Below are positions 1 to 7,063 of a stretch of 8,812 nt of DNA, piece after piece. A program made the position numbers and the translations under genes. Source of the DNA: JAHEIJ01 sp040235565. Lineage in GTDB: Bacteria; Pseudomonadota; Gammaproteobacteria; UBA6429; Thiohalophilaceae. The stretch spans positions 1-8,812 of the forward strand of contig JBECLA010000056.1 in assembly GCA_040235565.1 (NCBI GenBank). Reading direction: 5' to 3'. Under the pieces are notes generated by a model. The model had not been told where the DNA came from, did not search any database, and saw only the letters and a list, made by a program, of their open reading frames with translations. Each line of letters opens with the position of its first letter. The stretch's first letter is position 1.

Positions 1-114
1 CGAATCCATGCCGCGGACGTGCCCGTGCCGTATAACGCCAGGCTGGAAAAAGCGGCCATTCCGAGCGCCGATGACGTCTATCATGGCGCGCTCAAGGTGA
101 TGGGCAAAATATAA
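1..114 (+). CDS. Pyruvate dehydrogenase E1 component, beta subunit (C-terminal end only)
   Basis: An open frame enters from the left edge and stops at TAA 112-114, giving 37 residues that end in DDVYHGALKVMGKI. The segment ADVPVPYNARLEKAAIPSAD is typical of the C-terminus of 2-oxo acid dehydrogenase E1 beta subunits, where the V-P-x-P-Y-N and LE-x-A-x-x-P positions are well conserved. E1 beta pairs with E1 alpha in a thiamine-diphosphate-dependent heterotetramer that decarboxylates pyruvate and acetylates the lipoyl groups of E2. The E2-E3 protein directly downstream on the same strand supports pyruvate dehydrogenase over a branched-chain homologue. The start and the catalytic part lie outside the window. 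Because E1 is split into alpha and beta here, it is not the single-chain AceE type of E. coli. Confidence 0.85.
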   Translation, partial: RIHAADVPVPYNARLEKAAIPSADDVYHGALKVMGKI

Positions 115-246
115 GTAGCGAGGAACGAGTTCCGAGTGACGAGTAACTTCATAAACGAGTAACAATCTCAAAAATAATACGTAGTGAGAGGTCATTGGTT
201 TTGGATGGACACGTCGTCCACTGTTTCCTCGCCACTCGCTACTCGA
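114..246. repeat. Intergenic element of degenerate GAGT units with inverted arms
   Basis: The gap between the E1 beta stop and the E2-E3 start contains no gene. Its left half carries repeated short units of the form CGAGTNAC (around 133-140, 140-147 and 156-163). Its right half carries the same kind of unit on the opposite strand (231-246). The 9-base arm AGTAGCGAG at 114-122 is exactly complementary to CTCGCTACT at 235-243. Within the element, TGGAC at 206-210 and GTCCA at 216-220 form a small hairpin. This could be a dispersed intergenic repeat or an mRNA-stabilising structure between cistrons. Its function cannot be read from one copy. Confidence 0.5.
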
Positions 247-265
247 ACCTAGATACTATTTTTTT

Positions 266-3200
266 ATGGCTGAACCTTATGTAATCAAAATGCCCCAGCT
301 CTCTGACACCATGACTGAAGGGGTGGTGGTGAGCTGGGAGAAAAATCTTGGCGACAAGGTCGAGCGGGGTGACATCGTTGCCACCGTGGAAACCGATAAA
401 GCCATCATGGATGTGGAAGTGTTTCGCGAGGGGTACCTGTCAGGTCCCCTGGCGGAAGTGGATGCCACTGTTCCCGTTGGCGCCGCCATGGGTTACCTGG
501 TGGAATCGGCCGACGAGGTCGTGAGTGAAGGGGCACCGGCAGCTGCACCTGCTGCTGTTGAGGCAGAGTCGCAAGCCGAAGTCACGGCAGCCGAACCAGC
601 GACAGAAGAAGCCGCGCCGGCCGATGCCTATGCCATCAAGATGCCCCAGTTATCCGACACCATGACCGAAGGCGTGCTGGTGAGCTGGGAGAAAGAACTG
701 GGTGACAAGGTGGAACGCGGTGATGTCGTGGCCCAGGTGGAAACCGACAAGGCGATCATGGATGTGGAAGTGTTCCGCGAGGGCTATCTGTCCGGCCCTA
801 TTGCCGAGGTGGACAGCACCGTGCCGGTCGGGGAGGCCATTGCCTATCTGGTGGCAGAGTCCGGCAAGATAATGGAAACCAAAAAAGCTGCCCGCGCCGC
901 CACTCCGGTTGCAGCCGCCGTCCGGCCGATCAAATCCGAACCTCATGGCACGGCCAAACCCAAAACCCGCATTCCCGCCATGCCCCCGGGGGCCACTCCC
1001 GCGCCGCGACCCCGTGGAGGGATGGCTACCCCCTATGCCCGTCAGCTGGCCGGTGCCCATGGTATTGACCTGAACAATATCACCGGTACCGGACCTGACG
1101 GCCTCATCGTGGCGGCAGACGTCCTCAATGCCGAAGTCCAGACCGCGACCCGCCGCATCTATCAGGTGCCGGGTGTGGGTCGTCCAATGACGGCCATGGA
1201 AAAGGCCGTGGCACACAATATGGAGTATTCCCTCTCCATGCCGTTGTTCCGCGTGACCATCGACATCGATCCGACCGCCCTGAAAAATGCTTCCAAGGCC
1301 AAGGGATACTCTCTCACGGTCACCCTGGCCAAGGCGGCGGCGCTGGCGATTGAAAAGCACCCGAGCATCAACGCAGTGTACCAGCATGAAGATCGTATCC
1401 TGGAGCGTGAGCAGGTAGACGTCGGTCTGGCCGTGGAAACGGAAGGCATGGGGCTGGTGGTCCCGGTCTTGCGCGATGTGCTCAGTCGCGACCTCAGCGA
1501 CCTGGCGGCCAACTGGAAAGACCTGGTCGATCGGGCCCGGGCGCGACGCCTCAAACCGGAAGAATATTCCAACCCCACCTTTACCATCTCCAACATGGGC
1601 ATGTTGGGGGTCAGCCATTTTGATGCCATTCCATCGCCGGGTACCTCGGCAATTTTTGCCATCGCCACCGTTGGCCCGCAGGGCATGCCGGTGACCGTGA
1701 CCGCCGACCACCGCATTGTGAATGGTGCCGACGCGGCCAAGTTCCTCAACACCTTCAAGGAACTGGTCGAAAGCCCGGTCTGGCTGGATGCTTCCGCCCC
1801 CGCCGTTGCGGCTGCCCCCAGGACCGCCAAATTCGACTTTGAGTTGCCCCAGGGTGATTACGATTATGACGTGGTCGTGATTGGTGGCGGTCCCGGGGGG
1901 GAAGACTGCGCCCGGGATCTGGTGGAACATGGTTTCAAGGTTGCCATGATCAATGATGCGCCGTTCCCCGGCGGGGAGTGTCTGTGGCGCGGCTGCATTC
2001 CGTCCAAGGCCTGGCGAGCGGCGGCGGACCGGATTCGGGATCGCGCCCATGATGGGTTGATGGGTATCAAGGGCACCACCAGGCCGGAAATCGACTGGAA
2101 GAAACTGGAAAAACACCGTCGCACCGTGCTGGAAGAGCGCGGCAAGATGGCGCTCAATACCGACAAGGGCGTGAAGATTGAGGTAATCCAGGGCTTTGCC
2201 CGCTTCGTTGATAACCATACTGTGTTCGTCGACACCGGCGGGAACCAGAAAGATCCCCATACCCGCGCTTTACCGGGAGATGGTAAAAAGGGGAAAAAAA
2301 TTAGTTTTGCAGTGGCGGTGGTCGCCACCGGTGCGCCGCCGTTTGTACCGCCAATTCCCGGAGCGGAAGAGGGGCTCAAGGCAGAAGGTATTCTGACTTC
2401 CGATACGGTCTGGGGTCTGACGGACATTCCCAAGCGTCTCGGTGTTATCGGCGGGGGTGCCATCGGGGTGGAAATGGCGCAGATCTTCCAGGACTTCGGT
2501 ACCAAGGTACAGTTGTTTGAAGGCCAGGATCGCATCCTGGCGGAAGTCGAACCGGAAGTGGCCAAACAGCTCACTGCGATCCTGAATGATGACCCGCGTT
2601 TGGGTATCGAGACTTCGGTCAAGATCAAGGACATCAAGGGCAAACCCGGCGCCATGAAGATGAGCTTCGAGGATGCCGAGGGCAAGGCCCGCACCTACAG
2701 TTGCGACTATGTCATCATGGCAACCGGCAAGCGTCCGGATCTTGAGCCGTTACAACTCGACAAGGCCGGGGTAGCCAGCGAGAAGGGTGTCATCAAGGTT
2801 GATAACCGCTGCCGGACCAATGTGCCGCACATCTTCGCCGTGGGTGATGTGATCGGCGGCCTGATGCTGGCGCATACGGCGGGTCAGCAGGGCCGGGTGG
2901 CCGCCATGACCATCAGTGGCGAAGACATGGTCTACGATCAGGACAAGGATTCCGGGGTGATTTTCACCCGCCCGGAAGCGGCTTTTGTCGGCTTGTCCAT
3001 GGAGCAGGCCAAAGCGAAAGGTATCGATGCCGCCGAGGTGAAGGTGCCGATGAGCGTCGATGCCAAGGCGATGATCACCGGGGAAACCCAGGGCCTGATC
3101 AAGATCGTCGCTGAAAAAGGTTCTCATCGGGTGATTGGCGTGCATTTCCTTGCGGATCATGCCGATACCCTGATTGGTGAGGCGGTGATGATGGTCAGCG

Positions 3201-3331
3201 GTAACATGACCCTGGAACAGGTGGGGCAGGCGATCCATCCTCACCCCACCCAGACCGAACTTTTCGGTGAACTGGCACGCCGCCTGTCTTCGCGGTTAAA
3301 ACGGGCCGAACGCCGCGCGAAGAAAAAATAG
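266..3331 (+). CDS. aceF: Fused pyruvate dehydrogenase E2-E3: dihydrolipoyl acetyltransferase joined to dihydrolipoyl dehydrogenase
   Basis: This 1021-residue chain would carry out two steps of the pyruvate dehydrogenase complex: acetyl transfer from lipoate to CoA (E2) and FAD/NAD-dependent reoxidation of dihydrolipoate (E3). In order it contains lipoyl domain 1 (about 4-80, ETDKA with K45), an Ala/Pro/Glu linker, lipoyl domain 2 (about 121-198, K162), a Pro-rich linker, a peripheral subunit-binding domain (254-289), the acetyltransferase core (about 304-508, ADHRIVNGAD at 480-489), a 25-residue Ala-rich linker, then E3. E3 shows FAD motif GGGPGG (540-545), redox pair C572/C577 in GGECLWRGCIPSK, NAD motif GGGAIGVE (729-736), FAD motif 2 around AVGD (858-861), and the His/Glu pair of HPHPTQTE (991-998). 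The tail is strongly basic. No frameshift or internal stop separates the halves. The start is fixed by homology of MAEPYVIKMPQLSDTM. No Shine-Dalgarno sequence is visible, as T-rich sequence precedes the ATG. The E2 core is somewhat short and has Asn where HxxxDG normally has Asp. The GTSAIFAI segment recalls cyanobacterial/plastid-type E2. Confidence 0.93.
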   Translation: MAEPYVIKMPQLSDTMTEGVVVSWEKNLGDKVERGDIVATVETDKAIMDVEVFREGYLSGPLAEVDATVPVGAAMGYLVESADEVVSEGAPAAAPAAVEAESQAEVTAAEPATEEAAPADAYAIKMPQLSDTMTEGVLVSWEKELGDKVERGDVVAQVETDKAIMDVEVFREGYLSGPIAEVDSTVPVGEAIAYLVAESGKIMETKKAARAATPVAAAVRPIKSEPHGTAKPKTRIPAMPPGATPAPRPRGGMATPYARQLAGAHGIDLNNITGTGPDGLIVAADVLNAEVQTATRRIYQVPGVGRPMTAMEKAVAHNMEYSLSMPLFRVTIDIDPTALKNASKAKGYSLTVTLAKAAALAIEKHPSINAVYQHEDRILEREQVDVGLAVETEGMGLVVPVLRDVLSRDLSDLAANWKDLVDRARARRLKPEEYSNPTFTISNMGMLGVSHFDAIPSPGTSAIFAIATVGPQGMPVTVTADHRIVNGADAAKFLNTFKELVESPVWLDASAPAVAAAPRTAKFDFELPQGDYDYDVVVIGGGPGGEDCARDLVEHGFKVAMINDAPFPGGECLWRGCIPSKAWRAAADRIRDRAHDGLMGIKGTTRPEIDWKKLEKHRRTVLEERGKMALNTDKGVKIEVIQGFARFVDNHTVFVDTGGNQKDPHTRALPGDGKKGKKISFAVAVVATGAPPFVPPIPGAEEGLKAEGILTSDTVWGLTDIPKRLGVIGGGAIGVEMAQIFQDFGTKVQLFEGQDRILAEVEPEVAKQLTAILNDDPRLGIETSVKIKDIKGKPGAMKMSFEDAEGKARTYSCDYVIMATGKRPDLEPLQLDKAGVASEKGVIKVDNRCRTNVPHIFAVGDVIGGLMLAHTAGQQGRVAAMTISGEDMVYDQDKDSGVIFTRPEAAFVGLSMEQAKAKGIDAAEVKVPMSVDAKAMITGETQGLIKIVAEKGSHRVIGVHFLADHADTLIGEAVMMVSGNMTLEQVGQAIHPHPTQTELFGELARRLSSRLKRAERRAKKK
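278..853 (+). repeat. Tandem duplicated lipoyl-domain coding segments
   Basis: Residues 5-79 (278-502) and 122-196 (629-853) of the E2-E3 protein align without gaps and are identical at 65 of 75 positions by hand count. The lipoylatable lysine codons are AAA 398-400 and AAG 749-751, exactly 351 bases apart. The DNA is also similar, with the differences largely at third positions, so this is an intragenic duplication that is either recent or kept uniform by selection or gene conversion. The linker that follows each copy differs. Confidence 0.9.
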
Positions 3332-3358
3332 TCCTCCTTCACTATTCGGTCGTCAATC

Positions 3359-3391
3359 AAAGGGGACACCCGCGTGTCCCCTTTTGTATTT
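3359..3391 (+). terminator. Intrinsic terminator of the pyruvate dehydrogenase operon
   Basis: AAAGGGGACAC (3359-3369) pairs perfectly with GTGTCCCCTTT (3374-3384) around a 4-base loop (CCGC). It is followed by a T-rich run (TTTTGTATTT). The structure begins 28 bases after the E2-E3 stop codon and separates it from argG, which has its own promoter-like sequence. Confidence 0.92.
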
Positions 3392-3393
3392 AG

Positions 3394-3428
3394 TCAGCCG
3401 GCTCCGGGATTTCGGGTATAATGCCGGC
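3394..3428 (+). promoter_or_regulatory. Candidate sigma-70 promoter for argG
   Basis: A perfect TATAAT (3417-3422) lies 52 bases before the argG start and just after the upstream terminator. The position 17 bases upstream (TCAGCC, 3394-3399) is a poor -35 match, so the promoter is -10 dominated or needs an activator. The palindrome GCCGGC occurs on both sides of the -10 (3397-3402 and 3423-3428), and the two copies could pair or serve as protein half-sites. Confidence 0.5.
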
Positions 3429-3474
3429 CGTTTTTTAGTTGAATTCACGGGTAGTTCGCTAACTGGAGCGGAGC

Positions 3475-4692
3475 ATGAGCGCGATCAAGAAAGTAGTTCT
3501 GGCCTATTCGGGTGGGCTCGATACGTCCATTATTCTCAAATGGTTGCAGGATACCTACGGCTGTGAGGTGGTGACCTTCACCGCCGATATCGGTCAGGGC
3601 GAGGAAGTGGAACCCGCACGTGCCAAGGCCGAAGCGATGGGCGTCAAGGAAATTTATATTGAAGATCTGCGCGAGGAGTTTGCCCGTGACTATGTGTTTC
3701 CCATGTTTCGCGCCAACACCATTTACGAAGGAGAATACCTGCTGGGGACGTCGATCGCGCGGCCATTGATTGCCAAACGGCTGGTGGAGATCGCCAATGA
3801 AACCGGTGCGGATGCCATTTCTCATGGCGCTACCGGCAAGGGGAACGATCAGGTCCGGTTTGAACTGGGTGCCTATGCACTGAAACCGGATGTCACCGTT
3901 ATTGCTCCCTGGCGCGAGTGGGATCTCAATTCCCGCGAGAAATTGATGGCTTATGCCGAGCAACATGGCATTCCCGTGGACTTCAAGCAAAAAGGCAAGA
4001 AGTCCCCCTATTCGATGGATGCCAACCTGCTCCATATTTCCTATGAAGGCGGCATGCTGGAAGATCCCTGGGCCGAACCCGAGGCAGACATGTGGCGCTG
4101 GAGTGTGTCACCGGAAACCGCACCCGACAAACCCACCTATCTGGAATTGACCTTTGAGAAAGGGGACATCGTCGCCATCGACGGTAAGGCCATGACAGCG
4201 GCAGAGGTGATGACCTATCTCAACCAGGTCGCCGGCGACAACGGCATCGGGCGGGATGACATCGTGGAAAACCGCTATGTGGGCATGAAGTCGCGGGGTT
4301 GTTACGAGACCCCGGCCGGCACGGTCATGCTCAAGGCACACCGCGCGATGGAGTCGCTCACGCTGGATCGGGAAGCGGCCCATCTCAAGGATGAATTGAT
4401 GCCGAAGTATGCCAGTCTCATCTATAACGGTTACTGGTGGTCACCGGAACGGGAAATGCTGCAAAACCTGATCGACGCCTCGCAACAAACCGTGAACGGG
4501 GTGGTGCGTGTCAAATTATACAAAGGCAATGTCATCATCGCGGGACGTAAATCCGACACGGACAGCCTGTTTGATGAAAGTATTGCCACTTTTGAAGAAG
4601 ACGCCGGGGCCTATAATCAACAGGATGCGGAAGGGTTCATCAAGCTGAATGCCTTGCGCCTGCGAATACGGGCGAAAAAACAGGGCGGTTAA
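3475..4692 (+). CDS. argG: Argininosuccinate synthase
   Basis: This enzyme joins citrulline and aspartate using ATP (released as AMP and diphosphate) to form argininosuccinate, the penultimate step of arginine synthesis in the cytoplasm. The 405-residue length fits the common shorter bacterial form rather than the roughly 447-residue E. coli type. The N-terminal pyrophosphatase-type nucleotide loop AYSGGLDTS is at 10-18. YEGEYLLGTSIARP (84-97) and HGATGKGNDQVRFE (117-130) are signature regions for nucleotide, citrulline and aspartate binding, and YSMDANLLHISYEGG follows later. The frame is intact. The ATG at 3475 is supported by GGAGCGGAG immediately upstream (3465-3473). The gene appears monocistronic: a terminator precedes its promoter and the next gene is convergent. 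Confidence 0.97.
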   Translation: MSAIKKVVLAYSGGLDTSIILKWLQDTYGCEVVTFTADIGQGEEVEPARAKAEAMGVKEIYIEDLREEFARDYVFPMFRANTIYEGEYLLGTSIARPLIAKRLVEIANETGADAISHGATGKGNDQVRFELGAYALKPDVTVIAPWREWDLNSREKLMAYAEQHGIPVDFKQKGKKSPYSMDANLLHISYEGGMLEDPWAEPEADMWRWSVSPETAPDKPTYLELTFEKGDIVAIDGKAMTAAEVMTYLNQVAGDNGIGRDDIVENRYVGMKSRGCYETPAGTVMLKAHRAMESLTLDREAAHLKDELMPKYASLIYNGYWWSPEREMLQNLIDASQQTVNGVVRVKLYKGNVIIAGRKSDTDSLFDESIATFEEDAGAYNQQDAEGFIKLNALRLRIRAKKQGG

Positions 4693-4707
4693 CATCAATG
4701 ACACTGG

Positions 4708-4746
4708 TTTAGTCGGGTCATGTCTCAGGGTGACATGCAGACTAAA
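4708..4746. other. Nested inverted repeat between convergent argG and the hvf operon
   Basis: TTTAGTC (4708-4714) pairs with GACTAAA (4740-4746). Inside it, CATGTC (4719-4724) pairs with GACATG (4732-4737). The structure is 15 bases after the argG stop and would form in RNA from either strand, so it could act as a transcript end for both convergent units. Neither side has a clear T-run, so this is not a standard intrinsic terminator. The remaining sequence to 4805 shows only a weak TTACCT/AGGTAA pair (4753-4758, 4782-4787). Confidence 0.45.
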
Positions 4747-4805
4747 TGAATATTACCTGAGGGATGTTGAAGATCGAACTGAGGTAAGACGATCTGCAAC
4801 AGGGA

Positions 4806-5402
4806 TCAGACGGGCTGGAATTTGCGGCCCAGCCAGTAATCGATACTGGCATATCTGCCCGCACCGATAAAGAATAATACCAGCAACATAATAAAGTACG
4901 TTGCCGCGAACTCGATCCCGTTATTTAACACGACGAAGCTTCCCTGTTCCGTCAGCCAGTCATAATTGCCGTATTGCTGCAGAATTTCCCTGGCCTTGTC
5001 GAGCCGGACGGCGGCTTCCTGGGCATCACCACAATTAAACAGACAGAATTTGGTATCCGCAATGGCCTGCCAGCCGTGTTGCCAGTGTACGGAAAACGCA
5101 GCCACCAGCATGGTGAACATCAGGGGAATTGATATCCAGCGCACCCCCAGGCCAAATAACAACATGATAGCGCCAAGGATTTCGGTGCTGGCGGCCAGAA
5201 AGGCCAGCAAGGTCGGAAAGGGTAAGCCCAGTCCCCAATCCGGGTTGCCAAACCAGGCAGCAGTGTCTTCGAAGGCACTGAACTTACTCGACCCCGCCAT
5301 CCAGAAGATGGGCGCCAGATATAGACGCAGAGCCAGAGGTCCGAGAAAATCAATGACGCGGGTTTTATCCAGGAGCGCTTGTAACCGGGTGAATATCGCC
5401 AT
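4806..5402 (-). CDS. hvfX: DoxX-like membrane protein of the hvf copper-RiPP operon (HvfX-type)
   Basis: This 198-residue integral membrane protein has a DoxX-like layout of four hydrophobic segments: about 18-37, 63-84, 88-105 and 163-182. It resembles the DoxX protein that accompanies HvfA/B/C in hvf and bufferin operons. Recognisable stretches include DFLGPLALRLYLAPIFWMAG near the N-terminus and VVLNNGIEFAATYFIMLLVL near the C-terminus. Its biochemical role is not established. An electron-transfer, redox or export-linked job in peptide maturation is inferred from context only. A hydrophilic stretch between segments 3 and 4 (about 106-160) holds the only cysteine pair, FCLFNC (C120, C124). 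ATG 5402 is preceded by GAGTG, a weak ribosome binding site. An in-frame TTG at 5414 would add four residues but has no such site. It follows hvfC by 25 bases and is the last gene of the operon. Confidence 0.85.
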   Translation of the reverse strand: MAIFTRLQALLDKTRVIDFLGPLALRLYLAPIFWMAGSSKFSAFEDTAAWFGNPDWGLGLPFPTLLAFLAASTEILGAIMLLFGLGVRWISIPLMFTMLVAAFSVHWQHGWQAIADTKFCLFNCGDAQEAAVRLDKAREILQQYGNYDWLTEQGSFVVLNNGIEFAATYFIMLLVLFFIGAGRYASIDYWLGRKFQPV

Positions 5403-5427
5403 CTCGTCACTCAATGCTTTTGTTTGG

Positions 5428-6189
5428 TTACACTGGTTTCCGCGTACCGAGAATAATGTCGCGCGTCCGCAAATCCTGGAGGATGGTCAGACCACCCGCC
5501 ACTACAGTTTCGGGATCGGTGTGATTGATTTCGGTCGCGATCTGCTCGAGACAACTTCTCCCGGATTGGCCGGGATTTTCCGCCAGTAATTGCAACAGCC
5601 GGGCGGTAACAGGGTTGATTTCGAGAAATCCGATTTCATTGTTGCGGTTACGGTAGACAACAATAAAAGTTGGTGTCTCGGATGGCGTGTCGGGCTGATA
5701 GTCCGGACCGATTTGGTGCACAGGATGGTGATATTGCAACGACCAGGCCAGGGATGAAACGACCGGATGTTCCGCCAGCAGATCGCCGTGCGGATTGATC
5801 TGCCCGCTATCCTGCTCTTCATCGGCCAGCGAAAGGGCCAGCTCGACCCATTCATAATGTGCCAGTTCAAGCAGAAAGGACGGGTCGGCAGCATGCGGTT
5901 CACGTTCTTCCTGCAGGTACTGGAGAAATTCGCGCGGCATCTCAGGAAACAACGGGGTCCTGGCTTTATGTTGGGCAAAATAATCACGAATCAGCGCATG
6001 CCATTTTTTGTCAGGCATGATCTTGCGCAATACCGGGAAACTGCTCGCCATGAAGCTTTCCACATTGTTGTAGAACAACTCCCGGTAGATATTCATGCGG
6101 CGATCTTCCACATCCTGCGGACAGGGATGTTGCTGCGGATTCCGGATATGGGCCGTAAAAGCGTGTTGAGTTTGCTTGAAGTCGGACAT
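5428..6189 (-). CDS. hvfC: DUF2063-family RiPP maturation partner protein HvfC
   Basis: This 253-residue soluble protein belongs to the family that accompanies DUF692 oxidases. It has an N-terminal helical DUF2063 domain (about 1-95, with DRRMNIYRELFYNNVESFMA and FPVLRKIMPDKKW) and a C-terminal domain (about 100-253, with VVYRNRNNEIGFLEINPVTA). In characterised systems such partners help the MNIO enzyme bind its precursor peptide, and HvfB/HvfC work together. The older label for the N-terminal domain, putative DNA-binding, is probably misleading here. The open frame extends to 6258, but that would overlap hvfB by 68 bases. ATG 6189 is preferred: it lies one base after the hvfB stop (TGA-C-ATG), has AAGG five bases upstream, and gives the expected MSDFKQTQHAF start. 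The tight junction implies translational coupling with hvfB. Confidence 0.9.
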   Translation of the reverse strand: MSDFKQTQHAFTAHIRNPQQHPCPQDVEDRRMNIYRELFYNNVESFMASSFPVLRKIMPDKKWHALIRDYFAQHKARTPLFPEMPREFLQYLQEEREPHAADPSFLLELAHYEWVELALSLADEEQDSGQINPHGDLLAEHPVVSSLAWSLQYHHPVHQIGPDYQPDTPSETPTFIVVYRNRNNEIGFLEINPVTARLLQLLAENPGQSGRSCLEQIATEINHTDPETVVAGGLTILQDLRTRDIILGTRKPV

Positions 6190-6190
6190 G

Positions 6191-7048
6191 TCAGCCTTGT
6201 TTTGCAATACCGTCATGACCTTGGCTATGGTTTGTCTGGATTGCCGTGATCTTGTCAACCTCGGTTAACAACTCCGCTAACGGCGGGATATTAAAATCAC
6301 GTTCCAGCAACGTGGGGATCACACCAAACTCGGCGTAGGTCTTGTCGAGGAGCTGCCATACCGGATCGATGACATCAGCCCCGTGGGTATCGACAAGCAG
6401 ATCCTCGGCTTCGTTGTAATGACCGGCAATGTGAATATAGCTGATACGTTCTGCCGGCAAGGCCTGCAGAAATGCGACGGGATCGTAATGATGGTTAACG
6501 CTGTTGACATAGATATTGTTCACATCAAGCAGCAGCTTGCAATCAGCTTCTTCCAGGACAGCACGTAAAAAATTAATTTCTTCCATTTCTTTACCGGGTG
6601 CAGCGTAATAGGAAACATTTTCCATGGCGATGGGTTGTTCCAGAATATCCTGCACGCGGCGAATGCGATCCGCGACGTAGTGCACGGCCTCTTCGGTAAA
6701 GGGGATCGGCATGAGATCGTAAAGGTGACCATCGTCACTGCAGTAACTCAGGTGTTCGGAATAGAGGCGGATCTGATGTTCCTGCAGAAACAGTTTTAAG
6801 CGTTGCAGGAAGGCTTCATCCAGCGGTGCCGGACTGCCGATGGACAGGGACAGGCCGTGACAGACAAAGGGGTAACGCTCGGTAAAGGCACGAAACGCCT
6901 TGCCCTGGCTGCCGCCGACGCCAATCCAGTTCTCCGGTGCCACTTCGTAGAAGTCGACCTGCTTTGGTGGCTGGTCGGACAGCGGACCCATCAGGGTCCG
7001 CCGCAGACCAAGACCGGCACCATGAACAGGGTGTTGATTCATGTTCAT
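6191..7048 (-). CDS. hvfB: DUF692/MNIO-type multinuclear iron oxidase HvfB, RiPP maturase
   Basis: This 285-residue protein is a TIM-barrel DUF692 enzyme of the MbnB/HvfB (MNIO) family. These enzymes use iron and oxygen to convert cysteine residues of a precursor peptide to oxazolone/thioamide pairs that bind copper. The family start GAGLGLRR is at 10-17. Likely metal-ligand positions along the barrel are H64 (CHGLSLSIGS), H99 (YSEHLSYC), E143 (AMENVSYY), D175 with N177/N178 (LLLDVNNIYVN), H206 (YIHIAGH), D220/H222 (VDTHGAD) and E249 (LLERDFNIP). Assignment to individual iron sites is by family analogy. The gene starts 15 bases after hvfA. There is no evident Shine-Dalgarno sequence before ATG 7048 (or the second ATG at 7042), which may keep the enzyme level below that of its substrate. 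The protein has no signal peptide, so modification should occur in the cytoplasm before export. Confidence 0.93.
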   Translation of the reverse strand: MNMNQHPVHGAGLGLRRTLMGPLSDQPPKQVDFYEVAPENWIGVGGSQGKAFRAFTERYPFVCHGLSLSIGSPAPLDEAFLQRLKLFLQEHQIRLYSEHLSYCSDDGHLYDLMPIPFTEEAVHYVADRIRRVQDILEQPIAMENVSYYAAPGKEMEEINFLRAVLEEADCKLLLDVNNIYVNSVNHHYDPVAFLQALPAERISYIHIAGHYNEAEDLLVDTHGADVIDPVWQLLDKTYAEFGVIPTLLERDFNIPPLAELLTEVDKITAIQTNHSQGHDGIAKQG

Positions 7049-7063
7049 GTTGGTTAAAGCGGC

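Noticed and set aside
650..2260. Long open frame of 536 codons on the minus strand
   Set aside because: It lies wholly inside the E2-E3 gene on the opposite strand. Its translation is rich in His and Gly with no recognisable domain, as expected from the complement of a GC-biased gene.
3440..3447. TGAATTCA palindrome upstream of argG, resembling an ArgR box core
   Set aside because: ArgR boxes have TGAAT and ATTCA half-sites separated by about four A/T bases. Here they overlap directly, and an isolated 8-base palindrome is weak evidence.
3384..3566. Small plus-strand frame of 60 codons between the terminator and argG
   Set aside because: It overlaps the argG start in another frame, covers the promoter region, and has no recognisable protein features.
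4966..5589. Plus-strand frame of 207 codons across the hvfX/hvfC junction
   Set aside because: It is antisense to two well-supported genes and shows no family resemblance.
6190..6258. Upstream extension of hvfC to ATG 6258 or ATG 6216
   Set aside because: Both would overlap hvfB and add an Arg/Gln-rich stretch unlike the family start. ATG 6189 has a ribosome binding site and begins one base after the hvfB stop.
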